Assembly (NCBI RefSeq): GCF_905220705.1
Contig: NZ_CAJNAT010000008.1
Span: 186,001 to 250,000, forward strand
Origin: Paraburkholderia domus
Lineage (GTDB): Bacteria > Pseudomonadota > Gammaproteobacteria > Burkholderiales > Burkholderiaceae
Direction: 5' to 3'
DNA length: 64,000 nucleotides
The position numbers and the translations under genes are program-made. Below are positions 52,753-62,928 of this stretch, piece by piece (the first letter of the stretch is position 1; each line of letters begins with the position of its first letter). Below the pieces are notes generated by a model that was given only the letters and a program-made list of their open reading frames with translations, ran no database searches and had not been told where the DNA came from.

Positions 52753-53073
52753 ATGAACAAAGCCACCTTTCTGGCCGTGCAACTCAACGTGGACGATATT
52801 GCGGCGTCGCCCGGTCTGGTCGAGTTGTTGAACACACATCTTGTTTTCGCGGCAGACGTTGCCGAAGCAGCCGACGCGCTGGTCCAGCTGGCCAGCATCG
52901 CGGGATTGTCGAGCGGCGTCGAAGCCAGCGTCGAAATTCCCGCCGTCGCGATCGAACGGCTGCGCGAGGCGCTCGACAATCTCAGCGGTTACGACGAATC
53001 CTGGTTGCTTGCCCTGGAACCAAGCCGCGCGCTATTCGATGAAATAGGCCGCCGGCATCGCTCCCTGCATTAA
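52753..53073 (+). CDS. Hypothetical small acidic protein
   Basis: A 106-residue protein with no signal peptide or membrane helix. MNKATFLAVQLNVDDIAASPGL and SWLLALEPSRALFDEIGRRHRSLH are alpha-helical; composition is acidic and alanine-rich. GAGGAG ahead of the ATG supports translation. I do not recognise the family. Confidence 0.6.
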   Translation: MNKATFLAVQLNVDDIAASPGLVELLNTHLVFAADVAEAADALVQLASIAGLSSGVEASVEIPAVAIERLREALDNLSGYDESWLLALEPSRALFDEIGRRHRSLH

Positions 53074-53283
53074 AACGGCGTTCGCGGAAAACGCATCCGC
53101 ACTGCCGCGCACCCCGGCACTTACAGCCAAGCGCCGCAGGTCAGCGCGCGCGGTGTGCAGATGGCTGACTCATCAGCTCAATCTAACCAGCAACGAAGGG
53201 ATTCCGCATCTGCCGAATCGTTGAATCGTTGAATCGCGCTTTGGACCCAGTGGACTAGCGGCTGGGCAGAGCCGTAAACGACA

Positions 53284-53316
53284 AAACGCCGCCCGGTAAT
53301 CCGGTCGGCGTTTTTT
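53284..53316 (+). terminator. Rho-independent terminator
   Basis: AAAACGCCG pairs with CGGCGTTTT, with an inner CCGG/CCGG stem around loop TAAT and a one-base mismatch on each arm, then TT. It is about 210 bases after the small gene at 52753 and 50 before the end of the DUF4148 gene, acting on either side. Confidence 0.8.
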
Positions 53317-53365
53317 ATTGCCCGCTGCCTGTTAATCAGACAGCGCTTGCATCAGCTTCGACAAA

Positions 53366-53683
53366 TTAGTTGCCGAAGTAGACCGAGTTACGGTCGTTGC
53401 CGCTCACCGGACGGCCGGCTTGCGAGCTGCCTGCGATCGGTGCGCCGTAGCCGCTGTTCACAGCTTGAGTGGTGCCGTTCTGTGCATCGACGCGAGCTTG
53501 TGCAGCTTGAAGGTTGGCCGGGTAGTCGACATGATCGCCGATCGGGTTGTAGCCGGCCTTTTCGAGTTGCACCAGTTGGGCGCGCACTTCAGCGCGGGTA
53601 ACCGGCTGGTTCGATTGGGCAAACGAAGCAACAGGAGCGACCAGAGCGGCGGCGACGACAACTGCAGAGATAAGAGTCTTCAT
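53366..53683 (-). CDS. DUF4148 secreted protein
   Basis: A 105-residue periplasmic protein typical of Burkholderiaceae. Signal peptide MKTLISAVVVAAALVAPVASFAQ, then SNQPVTRAEVRAQLVQLEKAGYNPIGDHVDYPANLQAAQARV, the conserved DUF4148 core, and a glycine-, serine-rich C-terminus. Function unknown; family members are often strongly expressed and stress-responsive. AT-rich promoter sequence lies upstream. Confidence 0.93.
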   Translation of the reverse strand: MKTLISAVVVAAALVAPVASFAQSNQPVTRAEVRAQLVQLEKAGYNPIGDHVDYPANLQAAQARVDAQNGTTQAVNSGYGAPIAGSSQAGRPVSGNDRNSVYFGN

Positions 53684-53959
53684 GATGTAAACCTCCAGAA
53701 CTTGTATTTAATGCGCTTTGGACCTGTTGTCCGTAACGCTTAAGTAGGAGTTTAGGAGTGTCGACATCTAGGGGAAACCCCTTAATCGATGAAACTCTAT
53801 TTCGAATTTCGCAACAGTAGGCGGAGTACTACGCCGCCACGCTATCTGTCTAATAGCTTTCAGCAATAATTGCCCGTCTCGATTTGCATTGCGATTTCAA
53901 TCGTTCACGCAGCCCGGCGCGCCTTACGGCAAGCGCGCACCGGGCCACGATTCAAATGC

Positions 53960-55369
<1,410 letters not shown>

Positions 55370-55620
55370 GTGAATTCTCCAGAGTCCAAATAATGTCGAG
55401 ACGCCGCGCCGGAAGGAACGTCGGCGGGACGTCGAGGGTGAAAGGATAAAAGAAATGCCGGCTTGCCGCTCGCTGGCGCTCATTTGCACTTATGGGCACT
55501 CAACGAACGGGGCTTTCCACTGCGTACGGGCCTCACGAGACACTTTATGCAGCACTTGCCGAAGCGCTTTATGACGCACCGCACGACGCCACACAGGCAC
55601 CGCAGGCAACCGAACGTCTG

Positions 55621-56262
55621 TCAGACCTGCGCCGCGTCCGGGCGTTTCCTGAAAACGAGACTGAAATTGTTGGCCGGCATCGCGATAGGCTCGTCGCACA
55701 CGAGTCCGACCGATGCGCCCAACGCTACCACGGCTTCCATATCGCGCACGCCCCACGCGAGGTCGCGGCTGCGCAATTGTTGATCGAAGGCATCGTTGCT
55801 CGGCGAGGTTTGCGCGCCGCCGCGTTTGTATGGACCGTACAGATACAGTACACCGCCAACGGCCAAGTGGCGGCTCGCGCCGGCGAACAGTGCCTGCGTC
55901 GCGCTCCACGGCGAGATGTGAATCATGTTGATACAGACCACGGCGTCGAGCTTATCGAGTGGATTCACACCCCAATCCGGCTGATGCACATCCAGGGCGA
56001 GCGGTGCGCGCACGTTCGTCAGCCCCTTATGCGCGATCCATGCGGCAATCGACGCACGCGCATCCGCATCGAGATCGCTCGTTTGCCAGTCGAGCCCAGG
56101 CAACGCGCCGGCGAAGCAGATAGCGTGCTGACCCGTGCCGCTCGCGATTTCCAGCACGCGGCCGGCGGCCGGCAGCACTTCACGCAATACAGCGAGGATC
56201 GGTTCGCGATTGCGTTCGGCAGACGGCGAGTGTTGCCGCAGCGCCGGATGGGAATCAGTCAT
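55621..56262 (-). CDS. DUF938 class I SAM methyltransferase-like protein
   Basis: A 213-residue protein of the DUF938 family. PSAERNREPILAVLREVLP is the conserved N-terminus, VLEIASGTGQHAICFAGALPGL the SAM-binding GxGxG-like motif, and VVCINMIHISPWSATQALFAGASRHL a family hallmark, followed by LYLYGPYKRGG. Target molecule unknown. ATG 56262 has AAGGTG upstream and is preferred to the GTG two codons earlier. It is followed by gnd on the same strand. Confidence 0.85.
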   Translation of the reverse strand: MTDSHPALRQHSPSAERNREPILAVLREVLPAAGRVLEIASGTGQHAICFAGALPGLDWQTSDLDADARASIAAWIAHKGLTNVRAPLALDVHQPDWGVNPLDKLDAVVCINMIHISPWSATQALFAGASRHLAVGGVLYLYGPYKRGGAQTSPSNDAFDQQLRSRDLAWGVRDMEAVVALGASVGLVCDEPIAMPANNFSLVFRKRPDAAQV

Positions 56263-56274
56263 GTTCACCTTGGT

Positions 56275-56880
56275 TCAATACAGGGTAGTGCGCACGCGTT
56301 CGGCGAGTTCACGGTCATAGGTCACGGCATCGAAACTCGCGCCGTTGATGCGCCGATGGATCTCGCCCGCACTCGGCAGACGCGAACGTTCGACATGATG
56401 CGCCGGGTCCCACAGTTTCGAGCGAGCCAGCGCCTTCGAGCAATGAAAGTACACCGTGTCGACGTCGATCAAAAGCACGGTGCGCGGCAGTTTACCTTCG
56501 ACGGCGAAACTGTCCAGCCATTCCGGATCGTTGGAAATGCGCCCGCGGCCGTTCACGCGTAAACTTTCGCCGACACCCGGAATGATGAACAGTAGCGCCA
56601 GATGCGGCTCGGCGATGATATTGCGCAGACTGTCGATGCGATTGTTGCCGATGCGGTCCGGCAGCGCGAGCGTGCGCTCGTCGATCACGCGCACGAAACC
56701 CGGCGCGTCGCCGCGCGGCGAACAGTCGAGGCCTTCGGGACCGGCGGTGGCGAGTACGACGAAGGGCGCGACTTCGATGAATGCGCGATAGTCTTCGTTG
56801 ACGTAGGGAATCTCTTTGCGCACTGCGCGTTCGTGGGGCTGACCGTAGATTGCTTCGAGCTGTTCGATCGTCGTCAACAT
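56275..56880 (-). CDS. FMN-binding split-barrel (pyridoxamine 5'-phosphate oxidase-like) protein
   Basis: A 201-residue PPOX-fold protein. PYVNEDYRAFIEVAPFVVLATAGPEGLDCSPRGDAPGFVRVIDE and LALPDRIGNNRIDSLRNIIAEPHLALLFIIPG are the typical strands of the DR2398-like subgroup; GRGRISND and FHCSKALARSKLWDPAHHV follow. A flavin-dependent oxidoreductase or scavenger role is likely; true PdxH activity is not supported. It lies 12 bases upstream of the DUF938 gene, so both may be co-expressed. Confidence 0.85.
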   Translation of the reverse strand: MLTTIEQLEAIYGQPHERAVRKEIPYVNEDYRAFIEVAPFVVLATAGPEGLDCSPRGDAPGFVRVIDERTLALPDRIGNNRIDSLRNIIAEPHLALLFIIPGVGESLRVNGRGRISNDPEWLDSFAVEGKLPRTVLLIDVDTVYFHCSKALARSKLWDPAHHVERSRLPSAGEIHRRINGASFDAVTYDRELAERVRTTLY

Positions 56881-56983
56881 CGGCGTTCCTTTGGCGGGAC
56901 GGTTGCTTTTCGTGAGAGCTGTGCTGCGTGGGAATGAGATTATCGGCGATTTACGCGAGCCGCGCGCGACCCTGGCGGCCCGC

Positions 56984-57853
56984 TCAGTCGAGCGCCAGAC
57001 GACCTGCCAGCGCGGTCAGCGCGTCAGCACAGGGCGCGGCGATTTTCAGCGACAGCAGCGCATCGGCGCGCGTGCGCCCCAGATTGATCGCGACAATCGG
57101 CTTACCCTGCTTCTGCGCCCACACGCAGAAGCGGTAGCCCGAATAGACCATCAGCGACGAGCCGACCACCAGCACCGCGTCGGCCGCGTCCAGCGCATGC
57201 GAAGCCGCTTCGACACGCTCGCGCGGCACGCTTTCGCCGAAGAACACCACCGAGGGCTTTAACAAACCACCGCAGTTCGTGCACGCCGGAATGCGGAAAG
57301 CTTCGAGATCGTGCCACTCCAGATGTGCGTCGCCGTCGGCGGCGGTTTCGGCGGTGACGTTCAGCAACGCGGGATTGTCGGCTTCGAGCGTCCGCTGGAT
57401 CGACGCGCGCGAATGCTGCATCCCGCAGTCCAGACACGTCACACCGTCGATGCCGCCATGCAGTTCGATCACTTCGCGGCTGCCCGCCCGTTGGTGCAAA
57501 CCGTCCACGTTCTGCGTGACGAGCGTCGGCACATGACCTGCGGTCTCGAGGCGGGCCAATGCGGTATGCGCGGCATTCGGCTGCGCGTCGGCCACCACCG
57601 GCCAGCCGACCATGCTGCGTGCCCAATAACGCTGGCGCATCGCGGTCGTGCCGAGAAATTCCTGCAGCGTGATCGGCGGCGAACGCTTCCATTCGCCGTT
57701 GTCGTCGCGATAGCCAGGAATGCCGGAGTCGGTGCTGATCCCCGCGCCGGTCAGCACGAACAAACGCGGATAGCGCTGCACGAAGGTATGCAGGTCGTCC
57801 AGCGTGTGCGATTCGTTGAAGGGTTCGATGTGCGCAGGCTGAAGGTCGGTCAT
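56984..57853 (-). CDS. NAD-dependent protein deacylase, sirtuin family
   Basis: A 289-residue Sir2 protein. FVLTGAGISTDSGIPGYRDDNGEW is the NAD-binding signature, VTQNVDGLHQRAG the TQNxDxLH motif, and IELHGGIDGVTCLDC carries the catalytic histidine and the first zinc cysteine pair; CTNCGGLLKPSVVFFGESVP supplies the second pair. It removes acyl groups from lysine using NAD. The substrate-class arginine-tyrosine pair of desuccinylases (Y-x-x-R) is not obvious. Confidence 0.93.
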   Translation of the reverse strand: MTDLQPAHIEPFNESHTLDDLHTFVQRYPRLFVLTGAGISTDSGIPGYRDDNGEWKRSPPITLQEFLGTTAMRQRYWARSMVGWPVVADAQPNAAHTALARLETAGHVPTLVTQNVDGLHQRAGSREVIELHGGIDGVTCLDCGMQHSRASIQRTLEADNPALLNVTAETAADGDAHLEWHDLEAFRIPACTNCGGLLKPSVVFFGESVPRERVEAASHALDAADAVLVVGSSLMVYSGYRFCVWAQKQGKPIVAINLGRTRADALLSLKIAAPCADALTALAGRLALD

Positions 57854-57902
57854 GGCGGGGACAGGGTATGGCTGCGGCCTTGGCGTGAAACCTGAACGCC
57901 GC

Positions 57903-58193
57903 TCAGCGGCGCGTGCGTGGTTTGCTCGGTCGCACGTGCGCCTTCTGCGCCGTCTGCCGCGCTTGCCACTCGGCGAGCGCTAACTGATAGCGTTCGAGCG
58001 CTTCATCGTAGAGATCGAAGACACACGGATTGCAGCCGCTATGACAACAATCGTCGAGATCGGGCTGCACGGGCGGCACCGGCTGCGGGTCGTCCTTGGG
58101 TGTGGCTCGGGGCACGGCGAATCGATTTCCGGAAGGCGGGAAGCGCTCAGTATAAGTTGATCTTCCGCGATGCGTGCGGCGGCGGGTCGACAT
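57903..58193 (-). CDS. Oxidoreductase-like domain protein (PF09791 type)
   Basis: A small soluble protein with DDCCHSGCNPCVFDLYDEALERYQLALAEW, the conserved cysteine-rich motif (PxxPDxDDCCxSGCxxCVxDxY) of the oxidoreductase-like N-terminal domain. The tail is basic. ATG 58193 would place a TATACT promoter-like element inside the coding region, so GTG at 58115 (VPRATPKDD) could be the true start, giving 70 residues. Molecular role unknown; it likely binds a metal or a cluster. Confidence 0.75.
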   Translation of the reverse strand: MSTRRRTHRGRSTYTERFPPSGNRFAVPRATPKDDPQPVPPVQPDLDDCCHSGCNPCVFDLYDEALERYQLALAEWQARQTAQKAHVRPSKPRTRR

Positions 58194-58267
58194 CAACCCG
58201 CGACATCAACTGTCGCCTCTGGCCCGTCCCTTCAACCCGCTCACGGCACGAACGGCCAGCGCCGCGC

Positions 58268-58420
58268 TCAGCCCCTGCCGACGAACGGCATCTTGCTCGC
58301 CATGATGGTCATGAGCTGCACATTCGCCGACAGCGGCAACTCCGCCATCTGCAGCACGGCGTCGGCAACGTGCTGCACATCCATCAACTCGTCTTTCAGC
58401 GTGCTTTCATTACTTCTGGT
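58268..58420 (-). pseudogene. 3' remnant of a short-chain dehydrogenase gene
   Basis: On the minus strand the last 45-50 codons before a TGA read ELMDVQHVADAVLQMAELPL and then end KMPFVGRG. This ending is that of a group of NAD(P)-dependent SDR oxidoreductases common in Burkholderiaceae. The upstream sequence, which should encode the Rossmann fold, is absent: it is occupied by the start of a plus-strand polysaccharide deacetylase. It is therefore a truncated gene, and no start codon is called. Confidence 0.7.
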
Positions 58421-58534
58421 TACCGTCCGCAACAGCGTCGAACTGCGCATCAATGGTATCGTTTGCCGTTGCGCGCCACGCGCGCGATTCAAGGCCTTCC
58501 CAGGACGGAGGAAGGGAGACAGGAAGCACGCTTT

Positions 58535-59392
58535 ATGAACGAACTCTTCACGCCGCCGCAAGGCGGTGAGATCTCGCCGCAGCGCCGCTGGCCGCGCACC
58601 GGCTATCCCGCGATGCTCACCGCCACCGCCGCATGGCACGTTTTCGTGCTGGGCGGATGGCTGCTGGCGCCCGCCGCGTGGCCGTGGTGGCTGGCCGCGA
58701 TCTTCGTGAATCACGCTATTTTCACCGTGGCCGGCCTGCTGCCGCGCACCTCGCTGCTGGGCCCGAACTGGACGCGGCTGCCCGCTGACGGGCGCAACGC
58801 AGACGCGATCGCGCTGACCATCGACGACGGTCCCGACCCGGTCGTCACACCGCAAGTGCTCGATCTGCTCGACGCCTTCGATGTGCGCGCGACCTTCTTT
58901 TGCATCGGTGCGAACGCACAACGCTACCCCGAGCTCACACGCGAAATCGTCGCGCGCGGCCATGCGCTGGAAAACCATTCGCAGATTCACGTGCACACGT
59001 TTTCAGTCACGTTTCCGGGCGCACTCACGCGCGAAATCGAGGCTGCGCAACGGACCTTCGAGACCTTGAGCGGCGAACGACCAATGTTCTTCCGCGCCCC
59101 GGCGGGCTTGCGCAACCTTTTTCTCGAGCCCGTGCTGCGCAAACTCGATTTGCGGCTCGCGGCGTGGACACGGCGCGGCTACGACACGCGCGAGCGCGAT
59201 CCGCTAGTCGTCGCGCATCGGCTGCTCAACGGCCTTGCCCCACGCGACATTCTGCTGCTGCACGACGGCAATGCCGCGCTCACAATAGAGGGCAAACCGC
59301 TGATACTCACGGTCCTGCCGCGCGTGATCGACGCGGCTCGCCGCCAGCACTTGCGCTTCGTTACGCTGCGCGAAGCGCGTGTCGACGACTGA
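58535..59392 (+). CDS. Polysaccharide deacetylase (NodB-type)
   Basis: A 285-residue carbohydrate esterase family 4 protein with an N-terminal membrane part: two hydrophobic stretches between residues 25 and 65 (HVFVLGGWLLAPAAWPWWLAAIFVNHAIFTVAGLL), then the NodB domain. ALTIDDGPDP is the metal motif with the two aspartates, and HALENHSQIHVHTFS supplies the H-x4-H ligands. It would deacetylate an N- or O-acetylated polysaccharide near the membrane. GGAGG-type sites lie upstream of ATG 58535. Confidence 0.88.
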   Translation: MNELFTPPQGGEISPQRRWPRTGYPAMLTATAAWHVFVLGGWLLAPAAWPWWLAAIFVNHAIFTVAGLLPRTSLLGPNWTRLPADGRNADAIALTIDDGPDPVVTPQVLDLLDAFDVRATFFCIGANAQRYPELTREIVARGHALENHSQIHVHTFSVTFPGALTREIEAAQRTFETLSGERPMFFRAPAGLRNLFLEPVLRKLDLRLAAWTRRGYDTRERDPLVVAHRLLNGLAPRDILLLHDGNAALTIEGKPLILTVLPRVIDAARRQHLRFVTLREARVDD

Positions 59393-59476
59393 AACGAGCG
59401 CTGTTTCCGCGCGGCTCGGCCGCCGACACCCAGCGAGCCACGCAGGCGCCGTACAAGCACCACGCAAACACCACGG

Positions 59477-60889
59477 CTACACGCGGAAATCCGCCGCCAT
59501 GTCCTCGTCCGTGCGTGCCTCGAGCTCGCCGCTGCGGCAAGCCTTCAGGAACACGTCGTAGTCACGTTCCACCTGGTCCGCGTAGCTGGTGGCATAACCG
59601 GTGAGTGCTTCCGCGAACTGATCGCTACGGCCGATATACGCGCTGACTTCGATCGCCTGGCCACTCGCCTTGGCATGCGCCCGCGCCATGATCCAGCCGC
59701 AGAGCTTCGCATAACCTTCCAGCAGGTCCGTGTCGAACAACTCGATGTTCGCCGACAGTTTCATGTCACGCAGTTGCCGAAAGTAGAAATGGCGCCCTAG
59801 TGGTCCGCTCGCCCAACCGAGAAAGATATCGCTTGTGGCTTGCAACATACGCTGCCCTTGCACGACGCGTTCGCCCTCGTGCTTGACATGCGGCGACTTG
59901 TAGTACTGGGCGATCACGGACGGCCGCGCTTCCTTGATCTGGATGAACAGCGGCTTGCCCATATGATCGACGTTCAACATCACGAGGCAACGTGTCCCCA
60001 CGCTGCCGACGCCCACCACCTTGAACACCAGGTCCTGTGCCGTGAAATGACTGAGCAGGTCACGCCGGTCGTGCGACATCGTCTTCAGGTACTCGCCCCA
60101 CATGCGTTCGAGCATCTTGCGCCAATTGGCGCCTCTGAATGCTTCGGCTTCTTCCGGCGTGAACAGCGTGTTCGCGCCTAGCACGTGGAACAGCGCCGGC
60201 GGCGCGTCGCGGATCGTCCAATGGTCGCCGTCGCGTTCGGCCATTTTTTCCATCAGGCTTTCGTGGGTACGATTCGCCGCCTTCTCCATGCCGCGGCGCA
60301 CGATGCGGCGGCGCTCCGGTGTCAACGCCGTTTCGGCCATCAGGTCGAAGGTGATGCGGTCGTACCAGAGTTCGAGCGCGCCACACTGCGCGTATTGCGC
60401 CATGCGGTCGCGGTATTCGGTGGCGGCTGTCATCACCAGATGCTCGGCCGTGCCGCGGCTCAGGCGCATGTGACGCGCGGCGACCACGAGGCTCGCGGTC
60501 AGGCGTTTCAGGTCCCATTCGAAAGGACCCGTCGCGACTTCGTCGAAGTCGTTCAGATCGAATACGAGCTGACGCTCAGGCGTCGCGAACCCGCCGAAAT
60601 TCATCAGATGGCCGTCGCCGCAAATCGGCATGGAGAGGCCGGTGTCGGCGACCTGACTCAGGTCGTGCGCCTGAATGATGGCGGTACCGCGAAAGAAGGT
60701 GAACGGCGACACAGACATGCGCCCGTAGCGCAGCGGCACGAGCTTCTCGACTCGCCCCTCGCTGCTTTGCTTAAGCAACTCGATCGGGTTGCGATGCAAT
60801 TCGCCTACCGTACGATGGCTCGAACGTTTCGAGTGCTCACGGGCGGCACGGCCACGGGCCTCCCGCTCGGCGATGGTGCTGGCTTTCAT
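59477..60889 (-). CDS. DUF2252 protein (kinase-like fold)
   Basis: A 470-residue protein of the DUF2252 family. RYGRMSVSPFTFFRGTA near residue 57, MPICGDGHLMNFGGFATPERQLVFDLNDFDEVATGPFEWDLKRLTASL, and KVVGVGSVGTRCLVMLNVDH are the conserved blocks; the GDGHxxN and DLNDFDE stretches resemble kinase-like catalytic loops. The substrate is unknown. It is flanked by an outer-membrane barrel and a deacetylase. Confidence 0.88.
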   Translation of the reverse strand: MKASTIAEREARGRAAREHSKRSSHRTVGELHRNPIELLKQSSEGRVEKLVPLRYGRMSVSPFTFFRGTAIIQAHDLSQVADTGLSMPICGDGHLMNFGGFATPERQLVFDLNDFDEVATGPFEWDLKRLTASLVVAARHMRLSRGTAEHLVMTAATEYRDRMAQYAQCGALELWYDRITFDLMAETALTPERRRIVRRGMEKAANRTHESLMEKMAERDGDHWTIRDAPPALFHVLGANTLFTPEEAEAFRGANWRKMLERMWGEYLKTMSHDRRDLLSHFTAQDLVFKVVGVGSVGTRCLVMLNVDHMGKPLFIQIKEARPSVIAQYYKSPHVKHEGERVVQGQRMLQATSDIFLGWASGPLGRHFYFRQLRDMKLSANIELFDTDLLEGYAKLCGWIMARAHAKASGQAIEVSAYIGRSDQFAEALTGYATSYADQVERDYDVFLKACRSGELEARTDEDMAADFRV

Positions 60890-60961
60890 GCGCCTCTCCG
60901 GTTTTTGTATGATTGTTGACTATCGGTTATAGAAGACTGCTTCTGCTGGCACAGTGAGCCA

Positions 60962-61975
60962 TCACCAACGGTAGCCCACACCGCCGAAAATCACATCTGA
61001 ATCGCGATCATAGCGTGTCACGACGCGGTTCCATTCGATCCGCGTATCCCAGTGATCGGTCAATCGATACGAGCTGGCGATCGTGACAAGGCCGGAAAAC
61101 TTCCCGGCGCCCGGCCCCGGCGTCAGGCTGTTCTCGTTTTCGTTGATCGCGTAGTAGGCGCCGACGCCGAGCCCCAGCGAGACCTTATCATTGAAGAACG
61201 CACGGGTCGCCCACAATTGGCTCGTGAAACCGTCGCGGCGCGCCGCCTTGCTGCTGCCTTCGTGAAGATAGCCGACCGTCACGTCGAGATATTTCGCCAG
61301 ACCGCGCCGGTACTCAATCGCGCCGCCTAGCGCAGTCGGCGAACTGGTCGAATTGATGATGGTTTCGCCGAGGTACACCGCGACCTCGTTGTTGGTGACG
61401 TTGTGCGTACTGCCGCTCGCCCAGTCGCGCGGACCGGGGGTGCCCGGGGCATCGAGCTGATAGCCAATACCGAACATCACGCTTGTCGCATCCGGCCCGC
61501 GTTGCACATGCACGCGATTCAACTGCAGTTGCGTGATCCAGCGGCTCGACGCGTAGTACGCCGCGCGCACGCTATACACGACACCCCAGCCGTGGGTGTC
61601 CGAATAGCTTCCGCCTTGCACGGCCGTGGTGGTGTCGAAGTAACGGTACGGGCCGACGCCCGCCTGCAAGACGAACTGCGGGTTCCCCACGGGAATACGG
61701 CCCCATAGCTGAATCATCTGGCCGTCGCGATGATGATCAGGAATGTGCCCTTCATTGAGCCACGTGAAGCTCGTGGCAAAGTATTGCCCGAGTCCTTCCT
61801 GATAATTGAATGCCCACGTGTAGGTGTTCGTGTTGCCCGCGCGCGAGCCACCGCCGAAAAGAGAAAACTCCTGAGCATGGGCCGCGTTGGACGCGAACAT
61901 GAGTCCGAGACCGGCAACGCAGGAAGCCGCTTTGATTGCCAGCTTAAGGTTCGCGGCAGAATTCAGATTCCGCAT
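60962..61975 (-). CDS. Outer-membrane beta-barrel protein
   Basis: A protein of about 337 residues. The signal peptide ends ASNAAHAQEF; the mature part alternates polar and aromatic residues as amphipathic strands (YTWAFNYQEGLGQYFATSFTW, GWGVVYSVRAAYYASSRWITQLQLNRVHV) and ends in tryptophan (VGYRW), the outer-membrane sorting signal. No pore or enzyme motif recognised. ATG 61975 was chosen because GGAG lies 12 bases ahead; an ATG at 61987 or 62011 is possible. Confidence 0.75.
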   Translation of the reverse strand: MRNLNSAANLKLAIKAASCVAGLGLMFASNAAHAQEFSLFGGGSRAGNTNTYTWAFNYQEGLGQYFATSFTWLNEGHIPDHHRDGQMIQLWGRIPVGNPQFVLQAGVGPYRYFDTTTAVQGGSYSDTHGWGVVYSVRAAYYASSRWITQLQLNRVHVQRGPDATSVMFGIGYQLDAPGTPGPRDWASGSTHNVTNNEVAVYLGETIINSTSSPTALGGAIEYRRGLAKYLDVTVGYLHEGSSKAARRDGFTSQLWATRAFFNDKVSLGLGVGAYYAINENENSLTPGPGAGKFSGLVTIASSYRLTDHWDTRIEWNRVVTRYDRDSDVIFGGVGYRW

Positions 61976-62250
61976 GCTTTTTTGCATCTCCGGATGGGTC
62001 ACTGCCGGCATTCGTGATCCGACGAGAAGCCGCGTGGCGGCTTTGAGCGCCGGGACCGGCTTCGTTACAAATTGTTTGCAATGCTAGCAGACCGCCCGGT
62101 AAAAATGCTACGCCATGCATTTTGGATAAACCGTCCGCGCCGCGCCGTCCTCAATCATCTTGTCCGCGAATATCCGCGTTTGGTTGCAGGCGCAACGATT
62201 GGCCACTATGAGGACAAAATTACCGGAATTCGATTTGATGGACTAACCAG

Positions 62251-62829
62251 TTGGTGAATATTTTATTTTCCACGTGCACTTGCACTTCAGAGAAAAGGGC
62301 ATTCAAGAATCAGATTCGCATTTCGATCACCAATGAAGGCTTGCGCATCGAGATCGTCGATTCGCAAAACCGGCCGATGTTTCCGTCCGGCAGTTCGAAG
62401 TTGCAGCCGTACGCCGTGACGATCCTGACGCAAATTGGCGCTGCGCTTAACGATGTGGAAAACCGCATATCGATTGCCGGCCACACCGACGCGGTGCCTT
62501 ACACGGCCGGACCCGAGGGCTATTCGAACTGGGAGTTGTCCTCAGACCGAGCCAACGCCGCACGCCGCGCATTGGTAACTGGCGGCATGCACGGCGAAAA
62601 GCTGCTGCAGGTGCGCGGGCTCGCCGATGTGTTGCCGCTGAACAGCAATATCGCTGACGAACCGACCAATCGGCGCATCAGCATCCTCGTGCTGAATAAA
62701 GCTGCCGAACTTGCATTCTTCCATGACGGCGGCCGCACCGCGATTGATGAGACTTCGCCGCCGAGTTCGGCGATTCCCGAGGTCATTGGGCGTTTGCAGC
62801 CGGTTAGCGTTTCGCGTAGCAGGCCATAG
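62251..62829 (+). pseudogene. N-terminally truncated MotB-like OmpA domain
   Basis: An open frame of 192 codons whose middle matches the periplasmic OmpA-like domain of flagellar stator protein MotB: QIRISITNEGLRIEIVDSQNRPMF, ISIAGHTDAVPY, YSNWELSSDRANAARRALV and NRRISILVLNK. The cytoplasmic start, the proton-channel helix with its aspartate and the plug are missing; the 15 residues before the homologous part (NILFSTCTCTSE) do not fit. No good start codon or ribosome site is visible. It is most likely a decayed or displaced motB paralogue. Confidence 0.8.
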
Positions 62830-62928
62830 CGTTTTGTATCGGGCAGAGGTTGAATTCAGATCGGCCTCGATTCGCGCGAGTGATGGTGCCTGGTGCAAAG
62901 CGAATACGGTGTGTATAGAATCGTCTGC

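Noticed and set aside
62072..62257. Plus-strand 61-codon frame upstream of the MotB-like fragment
   Set aside because: No homology to the missing MotB N-terminus and no convincing start signals.
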